From: Noviherbaspirillum aerium
GTDB taxonomy: Bacteria; Pseudomonadota; Gammaproteobacteria; Burkholderiales; Burkholderiaceae_D
Reading direction: 5' to 3'
Length of the DNA stretch: 64,000 bases
Assembly (NCBI RefSeq): GCF_008929045.1
Contig: NZ_VFAH01000003.1
Coordinates: forward strand, 124,001 to 188,000
Below, one piece after another: positions 30,767 to 40,213 of the stretch (positions are counted from its first letter, which is position 1; every line of letters begins with the position of its first letter). The position numbers were made by a program, and so were the translations under genes. The notes beneath the pieces were generated by a model that had not been told where the DNA came from, made no database searches, and was given only the letters and a program-made list of their open reading frames with translations.

Positions 30767-33700
30767 TTAGTGTAAAGACTTATGCAAGCCTTGTAAATCG
30801 TAGACGTGCAGTTCGTCGAGATGCCGCATACCCTCGACTGCGGCTTCAGCCCCGGCAATCGTCGTGTACGTGGTTGCCCGCGCCAGCAAGGCCGAAGTCC
30901 GGATGGCACGGGAGTCGGCGATCGCTGTCCGCTTTTCTTCGACGGTGTTGATGACCAATACGATTTCGTTGTTCTTGATCATATCGACCACATGCGGACG
31001 TCCTTCGACAACCTTGTTGACCGCCGTTACCGGAATTCCTGCGGAACCGATGGCGGATGCCGTTCCCTTGGTCGCCACCAATGAAAAGCCGAGTTCAACC
31101 AGATCTTTGGCAACCTGCACCGCGCGGGGCTTGTCGCTGTTCTTCACGCTCAGGAACACCTTGCCCGACTTCGGCAGCTTGACGCCGGCACCGAGCTGGG
31201 ATTTTACGAACGCTTCGCCGAAGGTCTTGCCGACACCCATCACTTCGCCCGTCGACTTCATTTCCGGTCCGAGAATGGTATCGACGCCCGGGAACTTGTT
31301 GAACGGGAAGACAGCTTCCTTGACGCAGTAATACGGCGGCACGACTTCATGCTTGACACCCTGGCTGTCGAGCGACTGGCCCACCATGCAGCGGGCGGCG
31401 ATCTTTGCCAGCTGAAGACCCGTCGCCTTGGACACATAAGGCACGGTACGCGATGCGCGCGGATTCACTTCCAGCACATAGACGATGTCTTTCATTGCGC
31501 CGTCAATTTCCTGCTGCTGGATCGCGAACTGGACGTTCATCAGACCGATGACATTCAGGCCCTTTGCCATCAGCGAAGTCTGGCGCTTGAGCTCCTCGAT
31601 CGTTTCCTTCGACAGCGAATACGGAGGCAGCGAGCAGGCGGAGTCGCCGGAATGCACGCCGGCTTGCTCAATGTGTTCCATCACGCCGCCGATGAAGGTG
31701 CGCTGGCCGTCCGACAGACAGTCCACATCCACTTCGATGGCGTCGTTGAGGAAGCGGTCGAGCAGAACCGGCGAATCGTTCGACACTTTGACCGCCTCGC
31801 GCATGTAGCGCTCGAGATCGCGCTGTTCATGCACGATTTCCATTGCACGGCCGCCGAGCACGTAAGACGGGCGAACGACCAGCGGGTAGCCGATTTCCTG
31901 GGCAAGACGCAGCGCCTCTTCTTCGGTACGCGCCGTGCGGTTCGGCGGCTGGCGCAGGTTGAGTTCCTGCAGCAGTTTCTGGAAACGCTCCCGGTCTTCG
32001 GCCGCATCGATCATGTCGGGGGAAGTGCCGACGATCGGCACGCCATTGGCCTCCAGGTCGAGCGCCAGCTTGAGCGGCGTCTGTCCGCCGTACTGGACGA
32101 TCACGCCATGGGGCTTTTCCTTGTCGACGATTTCCAGCACATCTTCCAGCGTGAGCGGCTCGAAGTAGAGACGGTCGGATGTGTCGTAGTCGGTCGAGAC
32201 GGTTTCCGGATTGCAGTTGACCATGATGGTTTCATAACCATCCTCGCGCATAGCAAGCGCCGCATGCACGCAGCAGTAGTCGAATTCGATGCCCTGGCCG
32301 ATCCGGTTGGGACCGCCGCCGAGAACCATGATCTTCTTCTTGTCCGTCGGCTGCGACTCGCACTCTTCGTCATAGGTCGAATACATGTACGCGGTCCTGG
32401 TCGCAAACTCGGCGGCGCAGGTGTCGACGCGCTTGTAGACCGGACGCACGTTCAATTCGCGGCGCCGTTCCCGCACTGCCTTGTCGGTCGTCTTCAGCAG
32501 CTTGGCGAGACGCCGGTCGGCGAAGCCCTTCTGCTTGAGCTTGAAAAGAGTGGTCTTGTCGAGCGATTCCAGCGACTGTGTTTCCAGCCAGAGTTCGATG
32601 TCGACGATTTCCTTGATCTGAACCAGGAACCACGGGTCGATATGGGTCAGCTGATGCACTTCTTCCAGCGAGAAGCCTTGTGCAAACGCATCACCGACAT
32701 ACCAGATGCGTTCCGGTCCCGGCTCCCCGAGTTCTTCCTCGATGGTCTCGCGATCGGTGGTCTTTTCGTTCATGCCGTCGACGCCGACTTCCAGCCCGCG
32801 CAGGGCTTTCAGGAAGGATTCCTGGAAGGTCCGACCAATAGCCATGACTTCGCCGACGGATTTCATCTGGGTCGTCAGGTGGCTGTCCGCTGTCGGGAAT
32901 TTTTCGAAAGCGAAACGCGGCACCTTGGTCACCACGTAGTCAATGCTGGGCTCGAAGGACGCCGGGGTCTGGCCGCCGGTGATCTCGTTGCGCAGTTCAT
33001 CAAGGGTGAAGCCGACCGCCAGCTTGGCGGCGACCTTCGCGATGGGAAAACCGGTCGCTTTCGAAGCCAGCGCGGAAGAACGCGAAACGCGCGGATTCAT
33101 TTCAATGACGATCATGCGGCCATCCGCGGGATTGACCGCGAACTGCACGTTCGAGCCGCCGGTATCGACGCCGATCTCGCGCAGCACCGCAAGCGATGCG
33201 TTACGCATGATCTGGTATTCCTTGTCCGTCAGGGTTTGCGCAGGAGCGACGGTGATCGAGTCGCCGGTATGCACGCCCATCGGGTCGAGGTTTTCAATCG
33301 AGCAGACAATGATGCAGTTGTCCTTCTTGTCGCGGACAACTTCCATTTCATACTCTTTCCAGCCGATCAGCGATTCCTCGATCAGCAGTTCGGAAGTCGG
33401 AGATGCCTCGAGTCCGCGCTTGCAGATGGTTTCGAATTCTTCCGGATTATAGGCAATGCCGCCGCCGGTGCCGCCCATCGTGAACGACGGACGGATGATG
33501 ACCGGAAAGCCGAGTTCCTTCTGCACCGCCCATGATTCCTCCATGGTGTGCGACACGCCCGAGCGCGCGGAGCCGAGACCGATCTTGGTCATCGCCTCCT
33601 TGAACTTGGAGCGATCTTCCGCCTTGTCGATGGCTTCCGGGGTCGCGCCGATCAGTTCGCAGCCGTACTTGGTGAGAACACCGTTGCGATGCAGGTCGAG

Positions 33701-33997
33701 CGCGCAGTTCAGCGCGGTCTGGCCGCCCATGGTGGGCAGGATGGCATCCGGACGTTCCTTGTCGATGATGCGCTCGACCGCCTGCCAGGTGATCGGCTCG
33801 ATGTAGGTGACATCGGCCATTTCGGGATCGGTCATGATCGTCGCCGGATTGCTGTTCACCAGAACGACGCGGTATCCCTCTTCGCGCAAGGCCTTGCAGG
33901 CCTGCGCGCCGGAATAGTCAAATTCGCACGCCTGGCCGATGATGATCGGGCCGGCGCCAATAATCAGGATGCTTTTAATGTCGGTGCGCTTAGGCAT
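30767..33997 (-). CDS. carB: Carbamoyl-phosphate synthase large subunit
   Basis: CarB makes carbamoyl phosphate from bicarbonate, ATP and ammonia supplied by CarA, feeding pyrimidine and arginine synthesis. The 1076-residue protein has the family length and two homologous ATP-grasp halves. The first begins [20 protein letters not shown] and the second near residue 560 with [19 protein letters not shown]. The last ~130 residues are the MGS-like allosteric domain that in E. coli binds UMP and ornithine. The ATG lies eight bases inside the end of carA, so translation is coupled. Confidence 0.98.
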   Translation of the reverse strand: MPKRTDIKSILIIGAGPIIIGQACEFDYSGAQACKALREEGYRVVLVNSNPATIMTDPEMADVTYIEPITWQAVERIIDKERPDAILPTMGGQTALNCALDLHRNGVLTKYGCELIGATPEAIDKAEDRSKFKEAMTKIGLGSARSGVSHTMEESWAVQKELGFPVIIRPSFTMGGTGGGIAYNPEEFETICKRGLEASPTSELLIEESLIGWKEYEMEVVRDKKDNCIIVCSIENLDPMGVHTGDSITVAPAQTLTDKEYQIMRNASLAVLREIGVDTGGSNVQFAVNPADGRMIVIEMNPRVSRSSALASKATGFPIAKVAAKLAVGFTLDELRNEITGGQTPASFEPSIDYVVTKVPRFAFEKFPTADSHLTTQMKSVGEVMAIGRTFQESFLKALRGLEVGVDGMNEKTTDRETIEEELGEPGPERIWYVGDAFAQGFSLEEVHQLTHIDPWFLVQIKEIVDIELWLETQSLESLDKTTLFKLKQKGFADRRLAKLLKTTDKAVRERRRELNVRPVYKRVDTCAAEFATRTAYMYSTYDEECESQPTDKKKIMVLGGGPNRIGQGIEFDYCCVHAALAMREDGYETIMVNCNPETVSTDYDTSDRLYFEPLTLEDVLEIVDKEKPHGVIVQYGGQTPLKLALDLEANGVPIVGTSPDMIDAAEDRERFQKLLQELNLRQPPNRTARTEEEALRLAQEIGYPLVVRPSYVLGGRAMEIVHEQRDLERYMREAVKVSNDSPVLLDRFLNDAIEVDVDCLSDGQRTFIGGVMEHIEQAGVHSGDSACSLPPYSLSKETIEELKRQTSLMAKGLNVIGLMNVQFAIQQQEIDGAMKDIVYVLEVNPRASRTVPYVSKATGLQLAKIAARCMVGQSLDSQGVKHEVVPPYYCVKEAVFPFNKFPGVDTILGPEMKSTGEVMGVGKTFGEAFVKSQLGAGVKLPKSGKVFLSVKNSDKPRAVQVAKDLVELGFSLVATKGTASAIGSAGIPVTAVNKVVEGRPHVVDMIKNNEIVLVINTVEEKRTAIADSRAIRTSALLARATTYTTIAGAEAAVEGMRHLDELHVYDLQGLHKSLH

Positions 33998-35141
33998 TTT
34001 TGTGTTTCTCCATCATCGCCACGAAGCGATCGAACAAGGGGGCGACGTCGGTCGGACCGGGGGAAGCTTCGGGATGGCCCTGGAAGCAGAAAGCCGGTTT
34101 GTCTGTACGGGCAAAGCCCTGGAGCGAACCGTCGAACAGCGAGACGTGGGTCACGCGGCAATTGGACGGCAGGGTCTCCTGGTCCACGGCAAAGCCATGG
34201 TTCTGCGATGTGATCATGACCTGCTTGGTATCGAGATCCTGCACCGGATGGTTCGCGCCATGGTGGCCGAATTTCATCTTGAGCGTCCTGGCGCCCGATG
34301 CGAGGGCCATGATCTGATGACCCAGGCAGATGCCGAAGGTCGGGATGCCGCGGTCAATCAGTTCGCGGGTTGCCGCGATCGCGTAGTCGCAAGGCTCGGG
34401 ATCGCCAGGCCCGTTGGCAAGGAAAATCCCGTCCGGGTTCAGGGCGAGCGCCTCTTTCGCTGTCGCCTGCGCCGGCAGGACAGTGATCTTGCAGCCGCGC
34501 TCGGCCAGCATGCGCAGGATATTGCGCTTGACGCCATAATCGAAGGCGACCACGTGGTACTTGGGATCGGACTGCTTGCCGTAGCCTGCTCCGAGTTTCC
34601 ACTCCGTCTCGGTCCAGACGTAGGACTCCTTGGTCGACACCACTTTGGCGAGATCCATGCCAGCCAGCCCCGGGAAGGATTTTGCCAGTGCAAGTGCTTT
34701 CTCGACATCGGCTTCGCCGGCGAGAATGGCGCCGTTCTGCGCGCCCTTTTCTCTCAGGATGCGCGTCAGTTTGCGGGTATCGATTCCGGCGATGCCCACC
34801 ACGTTTTCCGACTTCAAGTAGTCGGACAGGCTCTGCTTGGAGCGGAAGTTTGAAGTGATCAGTGGCAGGTCTTTGATGATCAGACCGGCGGCGTGAATGC
34901 GGCTGGCCTCGACGTCCTCTTCATTGACGCCGACATTGCCGATATGGGGATAGGTCAGCGTGACGATCTGGCGGCTGTAGCTGGGATCGGTCAGGATTTC
35001 CTGGTAACCGGTCATCGCCGTGTTGAACACGACTTCACCGATCGTATGACCGGGCGCACCGATGGAAAAACCCTGGAAAATCGACCCGTCTGCAAGCGCA
35101 AGGATAGCCGGAACTGATTGGCCAGAAAAAAATGGCAGCAA
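33990..35141 (-). CDS. carA: Carbamoyl-phosphate synthase small subunit
   Basis: CarA is the glutaminase subunit that feeds ammonia to CarB. The protein is 383 residues. It starts at a TTG (35141) with AGGAG six bases upstream, giving the expected N-terminus [20 protein letters not shown]. The N-terminal domain has [20 protein letters not shown]. The class I glutaminase domain has [11 protein letters not shown] (nucleophile cysteine), and the C-terminal [13 protein letters not shown] has the catalytic histidine and glutamate. It overlaps carB by eight bases. Confidence 0.97.
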   Translation of the reverse strand: MLPFFSGQSVPAILALADGSIFQGFSIGAPGHTIGEVVFNTAMTGYQEILTDPSYSRQIVTLTYPHIGNVGVNEEDVEASRIHAAGLIIKDLPLITSNFRSKQSLSDYLKSENVVGIAGIDTRKLTRILREKGAQNGAILAGEADVEKALALAKSFPGLAGMDLAKVVSTKESYVWTETEWKLGAGYGKQSDPKYHVVAFDYGVKRNILRMLAERGCKITVLPAQATAKEALALNPDGIFLANGPGDPEPCDYAIAATRELIDRGIPTFGICLGHQIMALASGARTLKMKFGHHGANHPVQDLDTKQVMITSQNHGFAVDQETLPSNCRVTHVSLFDGSLQGFARTDKPAFCFQGHPEASPGPTDVAPLFDRFVAMMEKHKNA

Positions 35142-35284
35142 GGGTAACTCCTGAGATGGTTACCGCCGCTGCGCCGCGCCAGAACGACCGTCAACCAAAC
35201 GGCATGCGCTGGATGTTGCGGGTCTTTTTGGGACGAGATGGAAGGGGTATGCGCTACGGCGGACTGGATTAGATAAACCCCAAG

Positions 35285-35313
35285 ATTATAGCCGAGAACC
35301 ACCTTCACTGCAA
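35285..35313 (-). promoter_or_regulatory. Candidate sigma-70 promoter for carAB
   Basis: On the minus strand TTGCAG (35313-35308) and a perfect TATAAT (35290-35285) are separated by 17 bases. The predicted start site is about 135 bases upstream of carA. That leaves a leader long enough for regulation; no ORF or riboswitch was recognised in it. Confidence 0.65.
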
Positions 35314-35409
35314 ACCCGGCGGAGAGCAAAAAACCTGTTGCCGATTGCCGGCATCCGCATCTCCGCCGGAGCCGTCATTGCCTTTCCGGCAATGACAAAA
35401 GAGCATGCG

Positions 35410-35817
35410 TCAAAGGCCGAGTGCGGCGATGCCTGCCCTGGCGATCTGTACGTCTTCCGAGGACTTGACGCCGGATACGCCGACCGCGCCGATGCACTGG
35501 CCTTCAACGACGATCGGAACGCCGCCTTCCAGCATGCCCTCGATAACAGGAGCAGTGATGAAGGAATAACGGCCGTTGTTGATCATGTCTTCATAGACCT
35601 TGGTTTCGCGGCGGCCGATGGCCGCAGTCTTGGCCTTGGCCGGAGCGATGCTGGCCGAGACCGGTGCCGCGTTGTCAAGACGCTGCAGCCACAGCAGATG
35701 GCCGCCGTCGTCCACGATGGAAATCGTCACTGCCCAGTTGTTTGCCTTTGCTTCCGCTTCTGCGGCAGCGGCAATCTTTTTAGCGTCGTCGAGTGTGAGA
35801 ATCGGTTTTGTTTGCAT
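35410..35817 (-). CDS. GlcG/HbpS family heme-binding-like protein
   Basis: This is a 135-residue protein from the ATG at 35817, with GGAG upstream. The frame stays open far upstream, but that part is not conserved. LTLDDAKKIAAAAEAEAKAN, VTISIVDDGGHLLWLQRLD and GGVPIVVEGQCIGAVGVSG are hallmarks of the GlcG/HbpS (DUF336) family. Members bind heme or act near glycolate and diol metabolism. There is no signal peptide, so it is cytoplasmic. No metabolic partner lies beside it. Confidence 0.88.
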   Translation of the reverse strand: MQTKPILTLDDAKKIAAAAEAEAKANNWAVTISIVDDGGHLLWLQRLDNAAPVSASIAPAKAKTAAIGRRETKVYEDMINNGRYSFITAPVIEGMLEGGVPIVVEGQCIGAVGVSGVKSSEDVQIARAGIAALGL

Positions 35818-35891
35818 TCCAGCTCCTTCTGAAGAAGCGTGGATTGTACGACAGGCATCCCCGCCGCGCACAGCGCAGCGCAGCAATGTGG

Positions 35892-37040
35892 TCAGGACGG
35901 ACTGCGTTTCATGACGAGTTCCGCCAGCGACTGCAATTCGGCGGGTAGCTTGTCGAGGTGAGGTCTTACCTGCTCTTGCCTTCCTTCCCGGATCCAGCGG
36001 AGCAGCGTCGCCGCATCGGGGGTGCCGCTTTCGGCATGTTCGATCGCCGGCGCTGCCAGCGGCATGCCATTGGCCGCGCCAGCTTCCTCTTGTTCTCCGA
36101 CCGCACCGATGAAGCCTTGTGCCATTCCCAGCTCGGCTCGCCTGCGTGCGATTTCCTGCATGCGCAGCAGGCTGATGTCCTCGGTTGCAGAGCCGCGCTC
36201 GGAAAGCGAGGCCACTCCGCAGCATGCGAAGAGATGCCCGCTTGCCTCATTGGCAATATCCGCGTCGGCGATCGCGTGACAGATGCGCCGGGCGAAAATA
36301 ATTGCGGCATCAAAATTGATGCTGCCGGTAGCCAGCATGAACTCGGCCTCGCCGGTCTGCGCGACATGATCGGTCTGCCGGATGGTACGGCGCAATAACT
36401 GGCCGATGGCCGCCATCACCGAAGCCGGCGGAGTACCGCAGGCGCCCTCGGCGACAATGCGGCGCAATGCAAGCCTGACACTAAGAAGCACGAAATTGCG
36501 CCTGCCTTGGACTGCACTCTGCAGCAATGCCGATGCGTCGGCATTGAATCGTTCCTGCATCGGCAACGCGAAGAGAGCTTCGGGGTTCACATCCTGCACC
36601 AGGGATTCCAGACTGCGCCGGAACTCCTGCCGGGTGGTCGTCAATGTGGAAAGAACATCAAGGCGTGAAACCAGATGGGCGGTGCCTATGCCTTTGGTAA
36701 TAAGATCGCTGGCGCCCGCGGCGATGGCGCGCTCGCGTTCGGCTTGTTCATCGCTGCCTGAAATCACCACGACTGGAATTTCCCGCAGGCGGGTGATGCT
36801 GGAATGCCGGATACGCTGCAGCAAGCCATAACCATCCAGCCGCGGCATGGTGATATCGGTAATTACCACTTTGATATGCCGGTCGGCCAGCAGCATTTCC
36901 CATGCTTCTTCACCATTGCATGCCTCGCGAAAATCGAACATCCCCTCGATATGCTTGATCAGCGTAGCCCTTACGATGCGGGAGTCGTCGGCGATCAGGA
37001 TGCGAGGCTTGACCGGCAAGTCGGTCGCAATATCGGCCAT
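35892..37040 (-). CDS. Response regulator with degenerate GGDEF-like domain
   Basis: This is a 382-residue protein from the ATG at 37040 (MADIATDLPVKPRILIADDS). Residues ~13-135 are a receiver domain with acidic pocket ADDSRIV and phosphoacceptor aspartate in VVITDITMPRLDGYG. The middle (~165-300) resembles a GGDEF fold by spacing, but the loop reads TGEAEFML, so it cannot be a normal cyclase. The last ~80 residues are unassigned. No kinase is adjacent. The start has no strong ribosome-binding site. I am sure of the receiver, less of the middle domain. Confidence 0.85.
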   Translation of the reverse strand: MADIATDLPVKPRILIADDSRIVRATLIKHIEGMFDFREACNGEEAWEMLLADRHIKVVITDITMPRLDGYGLLQRIRHSSITRLREIPVVVISGSDEQAERERAIAAGASDLITKGIGTAHLVSRLDVLSTLTTTRQEFRRSLESLVQDVNPEALFALPMQERFNADASALLQSAVQGRRNFVLLSVRLALRRIVAEGACGTPPASVMAAIGQLLRRTIRQTDHVAQTGEAEFMLATGSINFDAAIIFARRICHAIADADIANEASGHLFACCGVASLSERGSATEDISLLRMQEIARRRAELGMAQGFIGAVGEQEEAGAANGMPLAAPAIEHAESGTPDAATLLRWIREGRQEQVRPHLDKLPAELQSLAELVMKRSPS

Positions 37041-37156
37041 GGTTTTGTAGTCATGTATATAGAGGTCGTGAAAGCATACTCTTGAGAAACTTTTTTTGAC
37101 AGCGGCATGCGTATCCCTTACATTGGCGGTCGTTGCCAAGATTAAACATTTACAGC

Positions 37157-37690
37157 ATGACAACAACGCGCGGAATTCAGGGATGTGTGAAATTTGGAAT
37201 GTCCTCGCTGGCTCTTGCCATGTTCATTACGGCTCCCGCATATGCCAGCGAAACGCCGCCACCCCAGCCATCAGGCCCGTTGGCGAAACTGCAAGGCATC
37301 ACCTCGCGCGCGTCAGAGCTGGCGCTGCACGCGATGACCATGATCGGCATCCGGTATCAGTACGGCGGCAACGCTCCTGAAAGCGGCCTGGATTGCAGCG
37401 GGCTGGTACGTTATGTCTTCAAGCAGGTCACTGGAGCCGAGCTTCCTCGCACCTCGGAGGAAATCAGCCGGGTCGGTCAGAATGTCGAGCCGAGCGAGCT
37501 GCAGCCTGGCGACCTCGTCTTCTATAACACCTTGCGCCGCGGTTTCTCCCATGTGGGGATCTATCTGGGAGACAACCGGTTCATTCATGCGCCTTCGGCG
37601 GGCGGAAAGGTGCGCATCGAAAGCATGGATATCAGTTATTGGAAAAGCCGCTTCAACGGCGCCCGGCGGATCAACCAGCCCGCCGAATAG
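37157..37690 (+). CDS. C40 family (NlpC/P60) peptidoglycan endopeptidase
   Basis: This is a 177-residue predicted periplasmic cell-wall hydrolase from the ATG at 37157. Alternatives are a TTG at 37133 and an in-frame GTG near 37187; ribosome-binding sites are weak for all. A signal-peptide-like segment SSLALAMFITAPAYA precedes the domain. The catalytic cysteine is in SGLDCSGLVRYVF, and the catalytic histidine is in RRGFSHVGIYLGDNRFIHAP. The family cleaves the D-Glu to diaminopimelate bond in stem peptides. It is divergent from the response regulator gene. Confidence 0.9.
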   Translation: MTTTRGIQGCVKFGMSSLALAMFITAPAYASETPPPQPSGPLAKLQGITSRASELALHAMTMIGIRYQYGGNAPESGLDCSGLVRYVFKQVTGAELPRTSEEISRVGQNVEPSELQPGDLVFYNTLRRGFSHVGIYLGDNRFIHAPSAGGKVRIESMDISYWKSRFNGARRINQPAE

Positions 37691-37723
37691 AATTCCCCCT
37701 ACCGGCCAACTCCCGGCTTCACG

Positions 37724-38653
37724 CTAAAGCGCCTGTCCGCGTTTTGTAGCCAGTTTTTTGCGCAGTTCGGGCAGAAGCTGGGCGGTTGCCTGCTCACCCG
37801 CAAGAATCGCGTTGTTTCGCCCTGGAAAGTCGTTGCCCTTCATGGTGCCGAGCCGCGGCTGGATCACGACATCCGCATCGCGCAGTTCATAGTGATTGAT
37901 GCTTTGTCCCATGATGGCGAAGGTCTGCAGGAGAACATCCACGGAACTGGACGCAGGTTGCGCATCCGGCTGCGATGAAATGTTCACCGCAATCACAAAG
38001 TCCGCGCCCATTTCCCGGGCAAAGCGTACCGGCACCGGTGATACCAGCCCGCCATCCACATAGGAATGGTCGTTGATGCGCACGGGCTGGAATACGCTCG
38101 GCACAGCCGATGAAGCGCGAACCGCCAGGCCGGTATTCCCGCGGCGGAACAGGATCGGCGCACCGCTGTTGAGGTCGGTGGCGACCGCGCCGAAGGGAAT
38201 CCGGAGCTTTTCAATCGGCACATTGTTGACGCTTCGGTTGACGTAACCCTGCAAGGCTTCGCCCTTGAGCACGCCGGTCGCCTTGGCGAACAGCGGAACC
38301 GACCAGTCCGAGATGGCAGCCTCGTCCATTTCCAGCGCCATCTTGTGCAGCGCAAAGCCGTTATTGCCGGCGGCATACAAGGCCCCGACCAGACTGCCGG
38401 CACTCGTACCTACGACGATATCGGGCACGATGCCCTGGGCTTCGAGCGCCTTGATGACGCCGATATGCGCAAAACCGCGCGCCGCGCCACCGCCGAGGGC
38501 CAGGCCGATCTTCACGCTGCGCGGAGTGTTGGATGCGGACGGCGCCTGAACCGGCGAGGCCGGGGATTTTGCCGAAGGCGAGATGCTGGAACATCCTGCC
38601 GCCAGCAGAGACATCGACAGGACGATGGTGATACCACTTCTGGAAAAAAGCAT
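37724..38653 (-). CDS. Patatin-like phospholipase, lipoprotein (RssA-type)
   Basis: This is a 309-residue serine lipase-fold protein from the ATG at 38653. Its signal peptide ends in the lipobox SLLAAGC. The oxyanion motif is ALGGGAARGFAHIG, the nucleophile elbow is VGTSAGSLV, and the catalytic aspartate lies in YVDGGLVSPVPV. The family comprises bacterial patatins such as RssA and YchK. It converges on the NlpC/P60 gene with 33 bases between the stops. The substrate is unknown. Confidence 0.92.
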   Translation of the reverse strand: MLFSRSGITIVLSMSLLAAGCSSISPSAKSPASPVQAPSASNTPRSVKIGLALGGGAARGFAHIGVIKALEAQGIVPDIVVGTSAGSLVGALYAAGNNGFALHKMALEMDEAAISDWSVPLFAKATGVLKGEALQGYVNRSVNNVPIEKLRIPFGAVATDLNSGAPILFRRGNTGLAVRASSAVPSVFQPVRINDHSYVDGGLVSPVPVRFAREMGADFVIAVNISSQPDAQPASSSVDVLLQTFAIMGQSINHYELRDADVVIQPRLGTMKGNDFPGRNNAILAGEQATAQLLPELRKKLATKRGQAL

Positions 38654-38756
38654 AAATACGTGTTGAATGACAAGACGACAATACGGAGTTGCTTCTCCCC
38701 ACTCCGCGACGGACACCTATTGTATCGGACGCATCCCGACGGGCGGGCATGCCGCT

Positions 38757-38777
38757 TAATGAGAATGATTAGCGTTC
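38757..38777 (+). promoter_or_regulatory. Fur box upstream of the iron-binding protein gene
   Basis: TAATGAGAATGATTAGCGTT closely resembles Fur operators of the AATGAGAATNATT type. It overlaps the -35 region of the candidate promoter (TTAGCG, 17 bases, TATACT at 38792-38797). Repression by Fe-Fur would follow. This is recognition by eye, not by a scored matrix. Confidence 0.75.
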
Positions 38778-38840
38778 GTTATCAAACGGGTTATACTTGC
38801 GCGACAAGAAATTCACATTCACAAAAGGAGCCTCAGCATC

Positions 38841-39887
38841 ATGACGGATCGTTTCGCAAAAAGTTTGTCTGTCGCCGCATTTGTCGTGGTCGCAGCGTCA
38901 TCGTCGGCCGTTGCACAGGAGAATGTACTTAACCTCTACTCCTCGCGCCATTATCAGACGGACGAACAGCTCTACTCGAATTTCACCAAGCAAACCGGCA
39001 TCAAGATCAACCGCATCGAGGCGGAAGACAATCCCCTGCTGGAAAGACTGAGAAACGAAGGCAAGAACAGCCCTGCCGACGTCATCCTCATGGTCGACGC
39101 CGCACGCTTGTGGCGAGCGCAGATCGATGGCTTGTTCCAGCCTGTCAAATCCAAGGTGCTGGACACGCGCATCCCCGCCAACCTGCGCGGCAAGGATGAC
39201 GGCAACGGCTCCGAATGGTATGGCTTCTCGACACGCGGACGCGTCATTGTCTACAACAAGGCCAGCGTGAACCCGGAAGATGTGTCGACCTATGAATCGC
39301 TGGCCGATTCCAAGAACAAGGGCAAGGTCTGCACCCGTTCCGGCTCCCATCCCTACATGCTGTCGATGATCGGTTCGATGATCGAGCGCAACGGCGAAGC
39401 AGCGACCGAGAAATGGGCGCAAGGCGTGGTAAACAATTTCGCCCGTCCTCCGCGCGGCGGCGACACCGACCAGATCAAGGGCGTGGCTTCCGGCGAATGC
39501 GGCGTCGCGGTGACGAACACCTATTATTACGTGCGCCTGCTGCGCTCCAACAAGCCGGAAGACAAGGAACTGATCAGCAAAGTCGGCTTCATCTGGCCCA
39601 ACCAGAAAACGTCCGGGACCCATCTGAACATTTCGGGCGGCGGTGTCGCCAAGAATGCGCCGCATCGGGATGCCGCAGTCAAGTTCCTCGAATATCTGGC
39701 CAGCGATGAAGCCCAGGGTTATTTCGCCAACGGCAATAACGAGTGGCCGGTAGTGAAATCCGCTGTGGCGGCCAATCCGGCCCTGGAGTCGCTGGGCAAG
39801 TTCAAGGCGGAGAATGTGTCCATCGCCACCATCGGCAAGAACCAGATTGCCGCGCAAAAGATCCTGGACCGGGTCGGATACAAATAA
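38841..39887 (+). CDS. Ferric iron ABC transporter periplasmic binding protein
   Basis: This is a 348-residue class II solute-binding protein of the FbpA/FutA group that binds Fe3+ in the periplasm. The signal peptide ends near AVAQEN. NLYSSRHYQTDEQLY at the mature N-terminus and NTYYYVRLLRSN are conserved; the tyrosines of the latter are iron ligands. AGGAG lies before the ATG, and a Fur box lies about 65 bases upstream. A terminator follows and no permease or ATPase gene is nearby, so it is an orphan subunit in this window. Confidence 0.93.
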   Translation: MTDRFAKSLSVAAFVVVAASSSAVAQENVLNLYSSRHYQTDEQLYSNFTKQTGIKINRIEAEDNPLLERLRNEGKNSPADVILMVDAARLWRAQIDGLFQPVKSKVLDTRIPANLRGKDDGNGSEWYGFSTRGRVIVYNKASVNPEDVSTYESLADSKNKGKVCTRSGSHPYMLSMIGSMIERNGEAATEKWAQGVVNNFARPPRGGDTDQIKGVASGECGVAVTNTYYYVRLLRSNKPEDKELISKVGFIWPNQKTSGTHLNISGGGVAKNAPHRDAAVKFLEYLASDEAQGYFANGNNEWPVVKSAVAANPALESLGKFKAENVSIATIGKNQIAAQKILDRVGYK

Positions 39888-40213
39888 TAGGCAGCCACGG
39901 AAGCCACACAAGTAACGATGGGCGGCATCTGCCGCCTCAATAAAAATCGGCGCATGAAGCGCCGATTTTCATTTCTCTTTTGTTGGCCGGCTCTGCCGCT
40001 GCCCGCCCTGCTTCATGCCAATCCCGCTTCATCGCATGCCATGAGACCGCATCTGTTTCGGCCTGGCCGCGTTGCGCCGGACATCCATTGTCCATTACCT
40101 CCGCCATGAATTTTCGAGCTGCCGCCTCCGCCTTGCCAGCCGAAAAATCCGTCAAACCTCATTCAGGATGGTATGACGTAGCTGGTATCCGATGCAACTG
40201 CCGCAGATCGGCC
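39888..40213. other. Intergenic region between the iron-binding protein and phoR
   Basis: This 326-base gap between convergent genes holds the terminator at 39921-39969. A 72-codon frame on the minus strand crosses the terminator and has no ribosome-binding site, so I reject it. Nothing else is recognised. Confidence 0.6.
39921..39969 (+). terminator. Tandem hairpins and terminator behind the iron-binding protein gene
   Basis: GGCGGC-ATCT-GCCGCC lies at 39921-39936. It is followed by AAAATCGGCGC-ATGAA-GCGCCGATTTT at 39943-39969 and then CATTTCTCTTTT. The second stem with its T-run is a good Rho-independent terminator and could also serve phoR from the other side. Confidence 0.88.

Noticed and set aside
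31349-33535. 728-codon open frame opposite carB
   Set aside because: Shadow of carB codon bias; it has no recognisable motif or start signal.
35142-35284. Possible leader peptide or riboswitch before carA
   Set aside because: The leader has no short frame with a ribosome-binding site and no conserved RNA motif that I recognise.
39937-40155. 72-codon frame on the minus strand after phoR
   Set aside because: It overlaps a strong terminator, lacks a ribosome-binding site and has no family features.
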